NCBI GenBank assembly: GCA_017507285.1
Contig: JAFWBF010000020.1
Coordinates: forward strand, 1 to 17,325
DNA: 17,325 bases
Origin: Bacteroidales bacterium
GTDB lineage: Bacteria > Bacteroidota > Bacteroidia > Bacteroidales > P3
Direction of reading: 5' to 3'
The notes below the pieces were generated by a model, which saw nothing but the letters and a program-made list of their open reading frames with translations, did not search any database and had not been told where the DNA came from. The translations under genes and the position numbers were made by a program. The stretch's first letter is position 1. Each line of letters opens with the position of its first letter. Shown piece by piece: positions 1 through 7,390 of this stretch.

Positions 1-1800
1 GAAGAGTATTTTATACGATTTACTTTGAAACAACCCAAGGACAATAAAGCCTATAAGCGTGGATATGAATACGACTTTGTGGAGTTTGCGTTGGATATGC
101 CTACTTTTAGAAAGCAGGAACTGAAACCGTACGAGAAAACCGAGCTATACCTTGACGAGCAAAGCAGCGAAAGGGTAGAAGCCATAGAGGTGGAAGAACT
201 GAAAATAGAAAACGATAATAGCAAACTAAAGGTATATAACGATGAGGTAACGATAGTTTTTGACCTTAAAACCGGACAGATAACATCTCTTAGCTGTAAG
301 GGCGAAAAGGTATTGGCATCGGCTCCGACAATGAGTTTTTGGAGAGAACCTACCAACAACGATATGGGCGACAACAATGCTGCCAACTATTGGGAAAATA
401 TAGGGTTGGACAAACTGACAAGGGAACTCTCGACGGTGGATTACAAGCAGAACGATAAATATACGGTAAATATAGATGTGGTATCGGCCTACAAGAACCA
501 TAGAAATGAAAAGCTTTTCGACGTTGTACAAACGATAATAATATATTGTACCGGCGATGTTATAATAGACAACCAGGTTATGGTGTCGGATGTGGTTAAT
601 AATCTTCCTCGGGTGGGGATGATGTTTGAGGTGCCAAAGAGTTTTTCAATGGCACAGTGGTTTGGCCTTTCGGGCGAGACATATATGGATAGAAAATCGT
701 CGGGACGATATGGCACATACAAAAGCAACACATCCGAACTATCGTATATTTATGAGAAGCCTCAAGAGAGTGGCAACCACACAGATACCCGTTGGATGTG
801 TTTGGAAAACGATAATGTAGGAATATTTTTCGATGCTTTGGATAGTACGTTCGACTTCAGTGTGCAGTCAAATATCAATAATAAATCTAACGCCAATTGG
901 GAGGTACATTTCGATTATAGAAATGCAGCCATAGGCAATGGCAAGGTAATACCTGCAGGTAGCCAAAATGTGCTTGAGGATAAGAAATATGGTTTCAAGG
1001 TGCGCTTTTTGGCATACGAAAAAACAAACCACAGCCCATTTGATTTCAGAATGATACAGCTGCCAACGGTGGAAAGCAACATACTCTCAATACCGCAGAT
1101 AGCTAAGAATTTGAAACGCTTTGATTCGCCAATGACCATAACGCTATCCTCGGCCGACAAAGCCGAGATACGCTACACCCTGGATGGAACAGAACCTACA
1201 CAGAAGTCTATGCTGTACAAGAAACCTTTTGTGATAGAAAGGTCTACCACAGTAAAGGCACGTGCCTTTAAAAAAGGTGTTACCCCGTCGCTGGTGGCTG
1301 AAGAGGTGTTTACCTACAACTTTATAGAGTCGGTTGCATTCGAGAATCGCCCCAACACTCCATACAACAAGAATATGGAAACAATACTGTTTGACGGCGA
1401 GTTTGGCACTGCTACCAATTTGGAACATGGATGGCTGGGATTTTCGGGTTCCGACGTTGTGGCTGTAGTAAAACTTGTGCGTCCGATAGACCTGAAAAAT
1501 GTGATGCTAACCTTTGCCCACGACCCCGAAAATTGGGCGTTTGCACCTAAAAGTGTAGAGGTCTATTGTTCGGCTGATAGTGTAAACTACTCCGAACCTT
1601 ATCAATCCAACTACCTGTTTGATGCCGAAAACGAGAAAGAGAGTGTTTCGCAGGTGGTACACTCGGTTGTGCCGGTCAACAAAACGGGGGTGAAGTATAT
1701 AAAGATAGTGGCACGCTCTATAGGCCGGATACCGGCATGGCATCAGGCCAAAGGATTGAGACCCTGGATAATGATAGATGAAATACAGATTCAAAACTAA
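1..1800 (+). CDS. GH2 beta-galactosidase-like protein, C-terminal part (5' end outside window)
   Basis: The reading frame is open from base 1, so the gene starts upstream. The TTG at 25 is internal, because the eight preceding codons (EEYFIRFT) fit the usual beta-galactosidase sequence. 599 residues are visible. Residues about 75-345 match the beta-galactosidase small-chain (domain 5) region: SFWREPTNNDMG at 112-123 corresponds to the family's FWRxPTDND, and WFGLSGETYMDRKSSG to the family's WYGxGPxExYxDRKxSA. The catalytic TIM barrel is not in the window. Residues about 365-440 form a CHB_HEX_C-like beta module (RYTLDGTEPT at 391-400). Residues about 444-599 look like an F5/8-type C (discoidin) carbohydrate-binding module, typical of secreted Bacteroidetes glycosidases. 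The end of the small-chain domain is less conserved than usual. Sugar specificity cannot be read from this part. pyrC follows after 15 bp. Confidence 0.85.
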   Translation, partial: EEYFIRFTLKQPKDNKAYKRGYEYDFVEFALDMPTFRKQELKPYEKTELYLDEQSSERVEAIEVEELKIENDNSKLKVYNDEVTIVFDLKTGQITSLSCKGEKVLASAPTMSFWREPTNNDMGDNNAANYWENIGLDKLTRELSTVDYKQNDKYTVNIDVVSAYKNHRNEKLFDVVQTIIIYCTGDVIIDNQVMVSDVVNNLPRVGMMFEVPKSFSMAQWFGLSGETYMDRKSSGRYGTYKSNTSELSYIYEKPQESGNHTDTRWMCLENDNVGIFFDALDSTFDFSVQSNINNKSNANWEVHFDYRNAAIGNGKVIPAGSQNVLEDKKYGFKVRFLAYEKTNHSPFDFRMIQLPTVESNILSIPQIAKNLKRFDSPMTITLSSADKAEIRYTLDGTEPTQKSMLYKKPFVIERSTTVKARAFKKGVTPSLVAEEVFTYNFIESVAFENRPNTPYNKNMETILFDGEFGTATNLEHGWLGFSGSDVVAVVKLVRPIDLKNVMLTFAHDPENWAFAPKSVEVYCSADSVNYSEPYQSNYLFDAENEKESVSQVVHSVVPVNKTGVKYIKIVARSIGRIPAWHQAKGLRPWIMIDEIQIQN

Positions 1801-1815
1801 AAGATAAAACAAGCA

Positions 1816-3159
1816 ATGGCAGAAAACGCAACATACATTATAAAGGATGCTACAATAGTAAATGAAGGCATGAGATGTGTAGCATCGGTAATGATAGAAA
1901 ATGGAATAATAACCCAAATATCGGACCATATACAACCTGCCGACTATATGACGGTGATAGATGCCGAAGGCTGCTACCTGCTACCGGGAGTGATAGACAC
2001 ACATGTGCATTTTCGCGATCCGGGACTTACCCACAAAGCCGACTTTGCTACCGAAAGTTCTGCCGCTGTGGCTGGGGGCGTAACATCGGTGGTGGATATG
2101 CCCAATACCAAACCGCAAACTACCACCAAAGAACTGCTTGACGATAAGAAACAGATTGCTGCCGAAAAATCTGTGGTAAACTATGGCTTTATGCTTGGTG
2201 CTACCAACGACAATATAGATGAACTACTGGCAATAGACAAGGCCGAATATGCTGCCATAAAGCTATTCCTTGGTTCATCTACAGGCAATATGCTGGTAAA
2301 CAACGATGCTGTGCTATGTAGACTATTTGTCGAAGCATCGAAACTTATAGTATCCCACTGCGAGGACGAAGGTACCATAGTGGCCAACACCCAACGCTAC
2401 AAGGCAATGTATGGCGATGATGCACCGGCTTCGGTTCATGCCATGATACGTGATGTGGAGGCCTGCTACCGCTCGTCCAAAAAGGCTGTGGAGCTGGCTC
2501 GAAAATTCAACACTCGCTTCCATCTGGCACACCTTTCCACCTGTAAGGAGTTGGAGTTGTTATCTATAGGAGGTGTAGAGGCTAAGAATATCACCGCCGA
2601 GGTGTCGCCCAATCATCTATGGTTTTCTGACGACGACTATGCTACACTAGGCAACAAGATACGTTGCAACCCATCCATAAAGTCGGCTACAGACCGCGAT
2701 GCTTTGCTGCAAGCATTGAAGGAGGGTAGGATAGACACTGTAGCTACCGACCATGCTCCGCACCTTATAGAAGAGAAAGAACGTCCGTATTTCCAGTCGG
2801 TGTCGGGAATGCCATCAATACAACATTCGCTGCTAACGATGTTGGAACTTTCTAAGCAAGGCAAAATATCGCTTGAGGCTGTGGTGGAAAAGATGTCGCA
2901 CAACCCTGCCACATTATTTGGAATAGAAGGCCGTGGCTTTATCCGACAGGGCTACCATGCCGATTTGGTGTTGGTAAACCCCAACGAAACTACCGCAGTA
3001 GATAAACCATCGTTGTTGTACAAATGTGGATGGTCGCCGATGGAAGGATATGTATTTGCCAACAAGATAGTGAAAACCTTTGTAAACGGCAACCTAGTAT
3101 ATAGCGATGGCAAGGTGATAAATACCACTAAGGGTATGGCATTGTCATTCACAAACTAA
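1816..3159 (+). CDS. pyrC: Dihydroorotase (class I)
   Basis: 447 residues, full length for a class I dihydroorotase, the cytosolic enzyme of de novo pyrimidine synthesis that interconverts N-carbamoyl-aspartate and dihydroorotate. The metal-binding HVHFRDPG motif is at residues 63-70 (H63, H65, R67). IKLFLGSS carries K149, the position of the possible carboxylated lysine. H181 (SHCEDEG) and H239 (HLAHLS) are the further metal-ligand histidines, and TDHAPH at 311-316 supplies the catalytic aspartate D312. The ATG at 1816 gives the expected N-terminus and lies 15 bp after the GH2 stop, so the two genes may share a transcript although their functions are unrelated. A strong hairpin follows. Confidence 0.96.
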   Translation: MAENATYIIKDATIVNEGMRCVASVMIENGIITQISDHIQPADYMTVIDAEGCYLLPGVIDTHVHFRDPGLTHKADFATESSAAVAGGVTSVVDMPNTKPQTTTKELLDDKKQIAAEKSVVNYGFMLGATNDNIDELLAIDKAEYAAIKLFLGSSTGNMLVNNDAVLCRLFVEASKLIVSHCEDEGTIVANTQRYKAMYGDDAPASVHAMIRDVEACYRSSKKAVELARKFNTRFHLAHLSTCKELELLSIGGVEAKNITAEVSPNHLWFSDDDYATLGNKIRCNPSIKSATDRDALLQALKEGRIDTVATDHAPHLIEEKERPYFQSVSGMPSIQHSLLTMLELSKQGKISLEAVVEKMSHNPATLFGIEGRGFIRQGYHADLVLVNPNETTAVDKPSLLYKCGWSPMEGYVFANKIVKTFVNGNLVYSDGKVINTTKGMALSFTN

Positions 3160-3194
3160 CGGCTAAGAATACACTATTATACATAAATATATAC

Positions 3195-3231
3195 AAATAA
3201 AGCGAAGCAAACTTGTTGCTTCGCTTTATTT
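3195..3231. terminator. Bidirectional intrinsic terminator between convergent genes
   Basis: A perfect 16-bp inverted repeat, AAATAAAGCGAAGCAA at 3195-3210 and its complement at 3216-3231, with a 5-nt loop. The outer stem is A/T-rich on both sides, so each strand yields a stem followed by T residues. It lies between pyrC (plus) and the barrel gene at 3249-4016 (minus) and can end both transcripts. Confidence 0.9.
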
Positions 3232-3248
3232 ATATATAAACTTCTGTT

Positions 3249-4016
3249 TTAGAAGTGGTAGCCCATGCGTACTACAAGCATTGAGGTATTGACAATAATT
3301 CCTTTGAAAACGGACTTATTAACTTCAATCCCTCCGGTATGATTGGTTTCGTAATTGACAGTTCCATGTACCACATCATATCCCAAATAATAGTAGTGAA
3401 TACCAAGACTGAATTTATCCATCAACTTTGCACCTATGCCTACTTGTGCAGCCAAAGTTATGGCATTATCGTACTTATATTCATAGGCTAATTCTTCCGA
3501 AGCAAGATAATCATTGCTGCCGGTAAGACCTTTACCTGTCCAAGGCGTGATTATTCTAAGATTTGCTCCTACACCGGCTTCGCCCCAGATACTCAAATCG
3601 GTGGTTATATTGTAGTCGTAGTTTATGCCAAGCATCAGCGGAATGTTGATGTAGCTTGGAATATCTTCTACATCTTTGTAATCTTTGACATAGCTAAAAG
3701 CTGAATTATAAAATAGGTCAATAGTAGCCATAAAGCCAAATCTGTTGTTCGGCGAAATGTTGTACTTTATTTTACCACCCAAGTTTAAACCCATATTAGC
3801 CTGTGCATAATTGTTATGACCAAGCACCATAAAAGGAGGTAATTCTTCGTCGCACGTTTCAAACCCACCCATTGGTATCGAGCCTCCAAGGTGTACCGAA
3901 AATTCGAGCTTCTTGTTGCCGGCAGTTGCCGGTTCTGCTTCTTGTGCCATGGCGGCACCCATTGTTGTTGCTGCTATCGCTATCAAGCATGCAATCTTTC
4001 TAAAGGACTTCTTCAT
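3249..4016 (-). CDS. Outer-membrane beta-barrel (porin-family) protein
   Basis: 255 residues. A signal peptide is clear: KK at 2-3, a hydrophobic core, and AMA at 22-24 before Q25. The mature protein is rich in alternating aromatic and polar strands, with repeated glycine and tyrosine pairs (FSVHLGGSIPMGG, LGINYDYNI, LGIHYYYLGYD). It ends in VVRMGYHF, the terminal phenylalanine typical of BAM-inserted barrels. The size suggests 8-10 strands. It is a single minus-strand gene facing pyrC and divergent from asd. No function beyond membership of the Bacteroidetes small-barrel families can be given. No convincing TAnnTTTG promoter was found upstream. Confidence 0.85.
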   Translation of the reverse strand: MKKSFRKIACLIAIAATTMGAAMAQEAEPATAGNKKLEFSVHLGGSIPMGGFETCDEELPPFMVLGHNNYAQANMGLNLGGKIKYNISPNNRFGFMATIDLFYNSAFSYVKDYKDVEDIPSYINIPLMLGINYDYNITTDLSIWGEAGVGANLRIITPWTGKGLTGSNDYLASEELAYEYKYDNAITLAAQVGIGAKLMDKFSLGIHYYYLGYDVVHGTVNYETNHTGGIEVNKSVFKGIIVNTSMLVVRMGYHF

Positions 4017-4258
4017 TCTTTTGTGGTTTTAATTAATACTTAATTTTGTTTATTATGATTTTTTTGTAACGTTGTGTAGTTATATTTATTGCCTCAGTCA
4101 TTGCGTTTTAACAAAATACTTTTACCAAATAACATAATTAGCCACCATACTTTTGTGGTTTGCCACTCGCAAACCCTCATACTTGGTAGGCAAAAGTGCA
4201 GGCGTTTGGGTATGCGAAACTATGGGGTGTAAGCTAATATTAATGGAGGTTTGAGAAG

Positions 4259-4478
4259 CAAATGGATGTGTGCTGACTTTCAAACGGATGTGCTTGATTA
4301 TTCCAATGGTCGTACTTTGCAATAAAAATATATATATGTTTATTAAAAAAGATATATATCTTAATGATAAAAGATATATATCAAAAAGCGTAAAGATATA
4401 TATGTTTATATACAAAGATATATATCTTTATATTGATAGGTATATATGTAATAAACCAAATAGCCGTAAGGATGAAAC
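4259..4478. repeat. Degenerate tandem array, exact 22-bp period, about 10 units
   Basis: Unit starts at 4259, 4281, 4303, 4325, 4347, 4369, 4391, 4413, 4435 and 4457 are exactly 22 bp apart. Most units open with a CAAA- or AAAA-like tetranucleotide. In the central units this is followed by GATATATAT plus C or G (cores at 4351-4360, 4373-4382, 4395-4404 and 4417-4426, with one-base variants at 4329 and 4439). The first three units instead carry TGGATGTG, CGGATGTG and TGGTCGTA. Some cores are palindromic (AAAGATATATATCTTT around 4414-4429). The period is kept without insertion or deletion although the sequence has drifted. It is not a CRISPR array, since there are no separate spacers. Function unknown. 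Confidence 0.85.
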
Positions 4479-4620
4479 ATTATGGTAGTTTGATGGCAAG
4501 ATTAGCCTCGTATATCAAAGCTCTAATGCACTACGAAACTATTGATGCTATTGGGCTGGTACCTCATGTGTATGCCTAGCGTAGGTAAATTGCCCCAAAG
4601 AAAAACTTTCGCTACAATGA

Positions 4621-4651
4621 TTGTCCGATTGGGAAAAAAAGCGTACCTTTG
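4621..4651 (+). promoter_or_regulatory. Bacteroidetes-type promoter for asd-rpe-cvpA
   Basis: TACCTTTG at 4644-4651 matches the Bacteroidetes -7 consensus TAnnTTTG. TTG at 4621-4623 lies 20 bp upstream, where the -33 element is expected. Seven A residues (4634-4640) precede the -7 box. The start of transcription should be within about 10 bases downstream, giving a leader of roughly 70 nt before the asd ATG. Confidence 0.75.
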
Positions 4652-4731
4652 CAACGATTTCCGATAGCTATGCAATCGGCAATAGATATTGTACACTATA
4701 TATATAGACATACATTTTGAATAATACAAAC

Positions 4732-5721
4732 ATGAAAATAGCAGTAGTAGGAGCCACCGGATTGGTTGGAAGCGAGATGTTGAAGGTTTTGAACGAACGA
4801 GGTTTTGGAACATCAGACTACGAAATAGTGGTAGCCGCATCCGAAAAGTCGGTGGGTAAAGAGATAGACTTTGCAGGGCGTAGACTTACCGTTGTGTCGG
4901 TTGATGATGCTATAGCTCAAAAACCTGATTATGCACTGTTTTCGGCAGGTGCCACCACATCACGCACCTATGCCAAGCGTTTTGTGGAAGCAGGTACAAC
5001 GGTTATAGACAATAGTTCGGCTTGGCGAAAAGATGCCGAGGTACCATTGGTGGTACCGGAAGTGAATTTTTCGGCAGTGAAAGATACCGATAGGCTTATT
5101 GCCAACCCCAATTGTAGCACCATACAGATGGTATTAGCTCTATCGCAATTACACCTTCGTTACACCATAAAACGTTTGGTAATATCTACTTATCAAAGTG
5201 TTACAGGCACCGGTGTGAAAGCCATACGCCAAATGGAAGGTGAGGAGCAGGGAATGGAAAACATAGATATGGTATATCCTTATCCAATACATCGCAACCT
5301 ATTTCCTCATGGTGGCGATTTCCAAGCCGACGGCTATACCACCGAGGAACAGAAGTTGGTAGACGAAACACGCAAGATACTGTCCGACGATGCTATAGCC
5401 ATCACTGCCACAGTGGTACGAGTGCCTGTAATGGGAGGGCATAGCGAAAGTATAAACATAGAGTTTGCCAACGAATATGAGATAAACGAAGTGTTTGACA
5501 TCCTGCGCAATACCGAAGGAATAACAGTGCTTGACGATGTGCAAAACAACGTTTACCCAATGCCTCTTTATGCCAGAGGTAAAGACGAAGTGTTTGTTGG
5601 TCGTATACGCCGCGATGCTTCGCAACCAAAATCGTTAAACATTTGGGTGGTAAGCGACAACATACGAAAGGGTGCCGCTACCAACGCAGTACAGATAATG
5701 CAACATTTGATAAACAGATAA
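4732..5721 (+). CDS. asd: Aspartate-semialdehyde dehydrogenase
   Basis: 329 residues, normal length. The enzyme reduces aspartyl-4-phosphate to aspartate-4-semialdehyde with NADPH in the cytosol, the shared step towards lysine/diaminopimelate, threonine and methionine. The Rossmann motif GATGLVG is at residues 7-13, the active-site cysteine C128 in NPNCST, the substrate-binding region around TYQSVTGTG (153-161), and the catalytic histidine H237 in VRVPVMGGHSES. The ATG at 4732 is chosen because it gives the canonical MKIAVVGATG start; an in-frame TTG at 4717 would add five unrelated residues. It is first in a compact same-strand group with rpe (19-bp gap) and a CvpA-family gene. Confidence 0.96.
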   Translation: MKIAVVGATGLVGSEMLKVLNERGFGTSDYEIVVAASEKSVGKEIDFAGRRLTVVSVDDAIAQKPDYALFSAGATTSRTYAKRFVEAGTTVIDNSSAWRKDAEVPLVVPEVNFSAVKDTDRLIANPNCSTIQMVLALSQLHLRYTIKRLVISTYQSVTGTGVKAIRQMEGEEQGMENIDMVYPYPIHRNLFPHGGDFQADGYTTEEQKLVDETRKILSDDAIAITATVVRVPVMGGHSESINIEFANEYEINEVFDILRNTEGITVLDDVQNNVYPMPLYARGKDEVFVGRIRRDASQPKSLNIWVVSDNIRKGAATNAVQIMQHLINR

Positions 5722-5740
5722 TAAAAACAATATTACATAA

Positions 5741-6400
5741 ATGAATCAGAAGAATAAAATGATTTCGCCGTCGTTGCTATCGGCCGATTTTGCCAACTTG
5801 CAGCGTGATATAGAGATGGTAAACCGTAGCGAAGCCGATTGGTTTCATGTGGATGTGATGGATGGTGTGTTTGTTCCAAACATATCTTTCGGTCAGCCGG
5901 TGATAAAGTTTATAAAGAAATATGCCCAAAAGCCTTTGGATGTACACCTCATGATAATGGATCCGGACCGATATATTGATAGTTTCAAGCAAGTGGGTGC
6001 CGACATACTTACCGTTCATTACGAAGCTTGTACACACCTACACCGCACCATAGCCCATATCAAGGAGAGTGGAATGAAAGCCGGAGCGGTGCTTAACCCA
6101 CATACACCAGTGGCATTGCTTGAAGATATTATACAAGATTGCGACCTTGTACTGCTAATGAGTGTAAACCCCGGATTTGGCGGACAAAAGTATATCGAAA
6201 ATACCTACAGCAAGATAGAACAATTAGACTCTATGCGTCAACGCAAAAATCCATCATGTTTGATAGAGATAGATGGCGGAGTATGCATTGATAACGCACA
6301 AAAACTGTACACTACCGGTGCCGATGTGCTTGTGGCCGGCAGTGCAGTGTTTGGCTCGGCCAACCCCATGGATGCCATACGTAAGATAAAAGGACTATAG
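5741..6400 (+). CDS. rpe: Ribulose-phosphate 3-epimerase
   Basis: 219 residues, full length. A metal-dependent TIM-barrel enzyme that interconverts ribulose-5-phosphate and xylulose-5-phosphate in the pentose phosphate pathway. The N-terminal ISPSLLSADFANL, FHVDVMDGVFVPN with H36 and D38, H69 in DVHLMI, the VNPGFGGQ phosphate loop at 142-149, and the second catalytic aspartate D178 in IEIDGG are all present. The ATG at 5741 is used; M7 (ATG at 5759) would also leave a complete enzyme. It lies 19 bp after asd and 31 bp before the CvpA-family gene, in the same probable operon. Confidence 0.96.
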   Translation: MNQKNKMISPSLLSADFANLQRDIEMVNRSEADWFHVDVMDGVFVPNISFGQPVIKFIKKYAQKPLDVHLMIMDPDRYIDSFKQVGADILTVHYEACTHLHRTIAHIKESGMKAGAVLNPHTPVALLEDIIQDCDLVLLMSVNPGFGGQKYIENTYSKIEQLDSMRQRKNPSCLIEIDGGVCIDNAQKLYTTGADVLVAGSAVFGSANPMDAIRKIKGL

Positions 6401-6431
6401 CTAAGCATAACAGAATAAGTGAGATATAGAT

Positions 6432-6941
6432 ATGTATTGGTTGGATATAGTGTTGGCCATTCCTATGGCATGGTTTGTCTACAAAGGGTTTAGAAAAGGA
6501 CTTATATTCGAACTCAGCTCTTTGGTAGGGCTTGTAGTAGGAATATATTGTTCCATAAGATTCTCTAAATATGTAAGTACGCTTATAGGTATAGAGGGTG
6601 AGTATTCGATACTTGTGGCATTTTTTGTTACATTTATAGCGGTGTACCTTCTGTCGTTGTTTTTAGGAAAATGTATAGAAGGGCTTATCAAACTAATGAA
6701 GATGGGCGTGCTGAACAATATATTGGGCTCTGTGTTTGGGTTGCTCAAATGTGTATGTGTGCTTAGTGTGGTAATGTACTATGTGGTATTAATTGACATA
6801 GACAATGTGATAATTACAAACAAAACGCGTGAGCAAAGCATGTTCTATCAACCCATAGAGAAAACCGGAAACCTGCTTATAGGAACGCTTAAAGACTATG
6901 TGAAGGAAGCAAAAGAAAATCGGAACAATAAAGAAAAATAG
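6432..6941 (+). CDS. CvpA-family membrane protein
   Basis: 169 residues with four hydrophobic segments, at about 5-20, 28-45, 60-80 and 95-122. The N-terminal YWLDIVLAIPMAWFVYKGFRKGLIFEL and the following LVGLVVGIY match the CvpA (colicin V production) family, in which a small integral inner-membrane protein begins with a short hydrophobic helix and a K/R-G loop. The C-terminal 45 residues are hydrophilic, ending in a charged lysine/asparagine-rich tail. CvpA proteins are linked to envelope integrity, but their molecular activity is not settled. It is the last gene of the asd operon, followed directly by a terminator. Confidence 0.8.
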   Translation: MYWLDIVLAIPMAWFVYKGFRKGLIFELSSLVGLVVGIYCSIRFSKYVSTLIGIEGEYSILVAFFVTFIAVYLLSLFLGKCIEGLIKLMKMGVLNNILGSVFGLLKCVCVLSVVMYYVVLIDIDNVIITNKTREQSMFYQPIEKTGNLLIGTLKDYVKEAKENRNNKEK

Positions 6942-6961
6942 ATAATCAATAAGATATGATT

Positions 6962-7003
6962 AAGATAGTGTCATTTGTACAATAGTGGCACTATCTTTTT
7001 TTT
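6962..7003 (+). terminator. Intrinsic terminator after the CvpA-family gene
   Basis: AAGATAGTGTCA at 6962-6973 pairs with TGGCACTATCTT at 6986-6997 (12 bp, one G-T pair), with a 12-nt loop, and runs into a T tract ending at 7003. It ends the asd-rpe-cvpA transcript. Confidence 0.88.
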
Positions 7004-7107
7004 CGGTGGTATTTGCCGGACTTTTTTATACCCTATTACCAATTGCTTCATGGTAGGGTATTATGATAACGATGATATACCGTCAATTGCCGAGAGACAT
7101 ACCCCTC

Positions 7108-7195
7108 AAATTTCCCTCGTGATGTAGATGAATTTCCCTCGTGATATAGATCCGGCTACTACGTGATGTAAATAAAACTCCCTCGTGATACAGGT
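7108..7195. repeat. Tandem repeat, four 22-bp units
   Basis: Units at 7108-7129, 7130-7151, 7152-7173 and 7174-7195. Units 1 and 2 differ at only three positions and share AATTTCCCTCGTGAT followed by G/A-TAGAT. Unit 4 keeps CTCCCTCGTGATA. Unit 3 keeps only CGTGATGTA in its second half. The GAT core falls at 7121, 7143, 7165 and 7187. The period equals that of the array at 4259-4478 but the sequence is different. Function unknown. Confidence 0.88.
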
Positions 7196-7300
7196 AAAAA
7201 GCTATCCATAAAAGTCGTTATCCTGCTATAAAGCGAATGTAAAAGAAGATTTTTCATACATACATTGAAATATAGTAGGGAAAAAGAAAGTCTTTTCGAT

Positions 7301-7318
7301 AAAAAAATCGTACCTTTG
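7301..7318 (+). promoter_or_regulatory. Bacteroidetes-type promoter for the coiled-coil/antiterminator genes
   Basis: TACCTTTG at 7311-7318 fits TAnnTTTG exactly. Seven A residues (7301-7307) and NCG precede it, and CAA follows, the same arrangement as at the asd promoter. No clear TTTG -33 box is present; the nearest candidate is the T run at 7293-7296. Transcription should start near 7325. Confidence 0.65.
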
Positions 7319-7390
7319 CAAATCGAAATATTATATGTTGAGATTGCGAAAAGATGTGTAATCTTTTTGTAATCAGTATATTTTATTATA

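Larger units (their letters stand above)
4017..4731. other. Long divergent intergenic region (715 bp)
   Basis: No credible gene lies between the divergent barrel gene and asd. The left part (4017-4258) is unstructured AT-rich DNA passing into a G/T-rich stretch where CAAA-like words recur every 20-24 bp (4170, 4191, 4215), possibly decayed repeat units. The middle holds the 22-bp-period array at 4259-4478 and the right part holds the asd promoter. Open frames here (for example 4270-4488) are translations of the repeat and show no protein-family signal. Confidence 0.7.
7004..7390. other. Intergenic leader region upstream of the envelope gene block (387 bp)
   Basis: No gene is seen. From left to right it holds an imperfect hairpin (TACCCTATTACCA at 7029-7041 against TGGTAGGGTA at 7051-7060, with a bulge), the four-unit 22-bp repeat at 7108-7195, an unstructured AT-rich stretch, a TACCTTTG promoter at 7311-7318, and a 5' leader of roughly 65 nt. 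Confidence 0.7.

Noticed and set aside
4017..4140. A TAnnTTTG promoter for the minus-strand barrel gene
   Set aside because: Only near matches such as TATTTTG, one base short, were found on the minus strand and none has a suitably spaced -33 element.
4122..4415. Minus-strand open frame of 97 codons in the same intergenic region
   Set aside because: The N-terminal half is again repeat translation (NIYIF words) and the rest has no recognisable domain; composition fits non-coding AT-rich DNA.
4259..4478. Possible CRISPR array
   Set aside because: There is no alternation of constant repeat and unique spacer; the whole 22-bp unit drifts, and no cas gene is present.
4270..4488. Plus-strand open frame of 72 codons across the intergenic array
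   Set aside because: Its protein is a translation of the 22-bp repeat (recurring KDIYL/RYI words); the repeat period is not a multiple of three and no family, signal peptide or promoter is visible.
4717..4731. TTG start for asd at 4717
   Set aside because: It would add MNNTN before a canonical MKIAVVGATG N-terminus that begins at the ATG at 4732.
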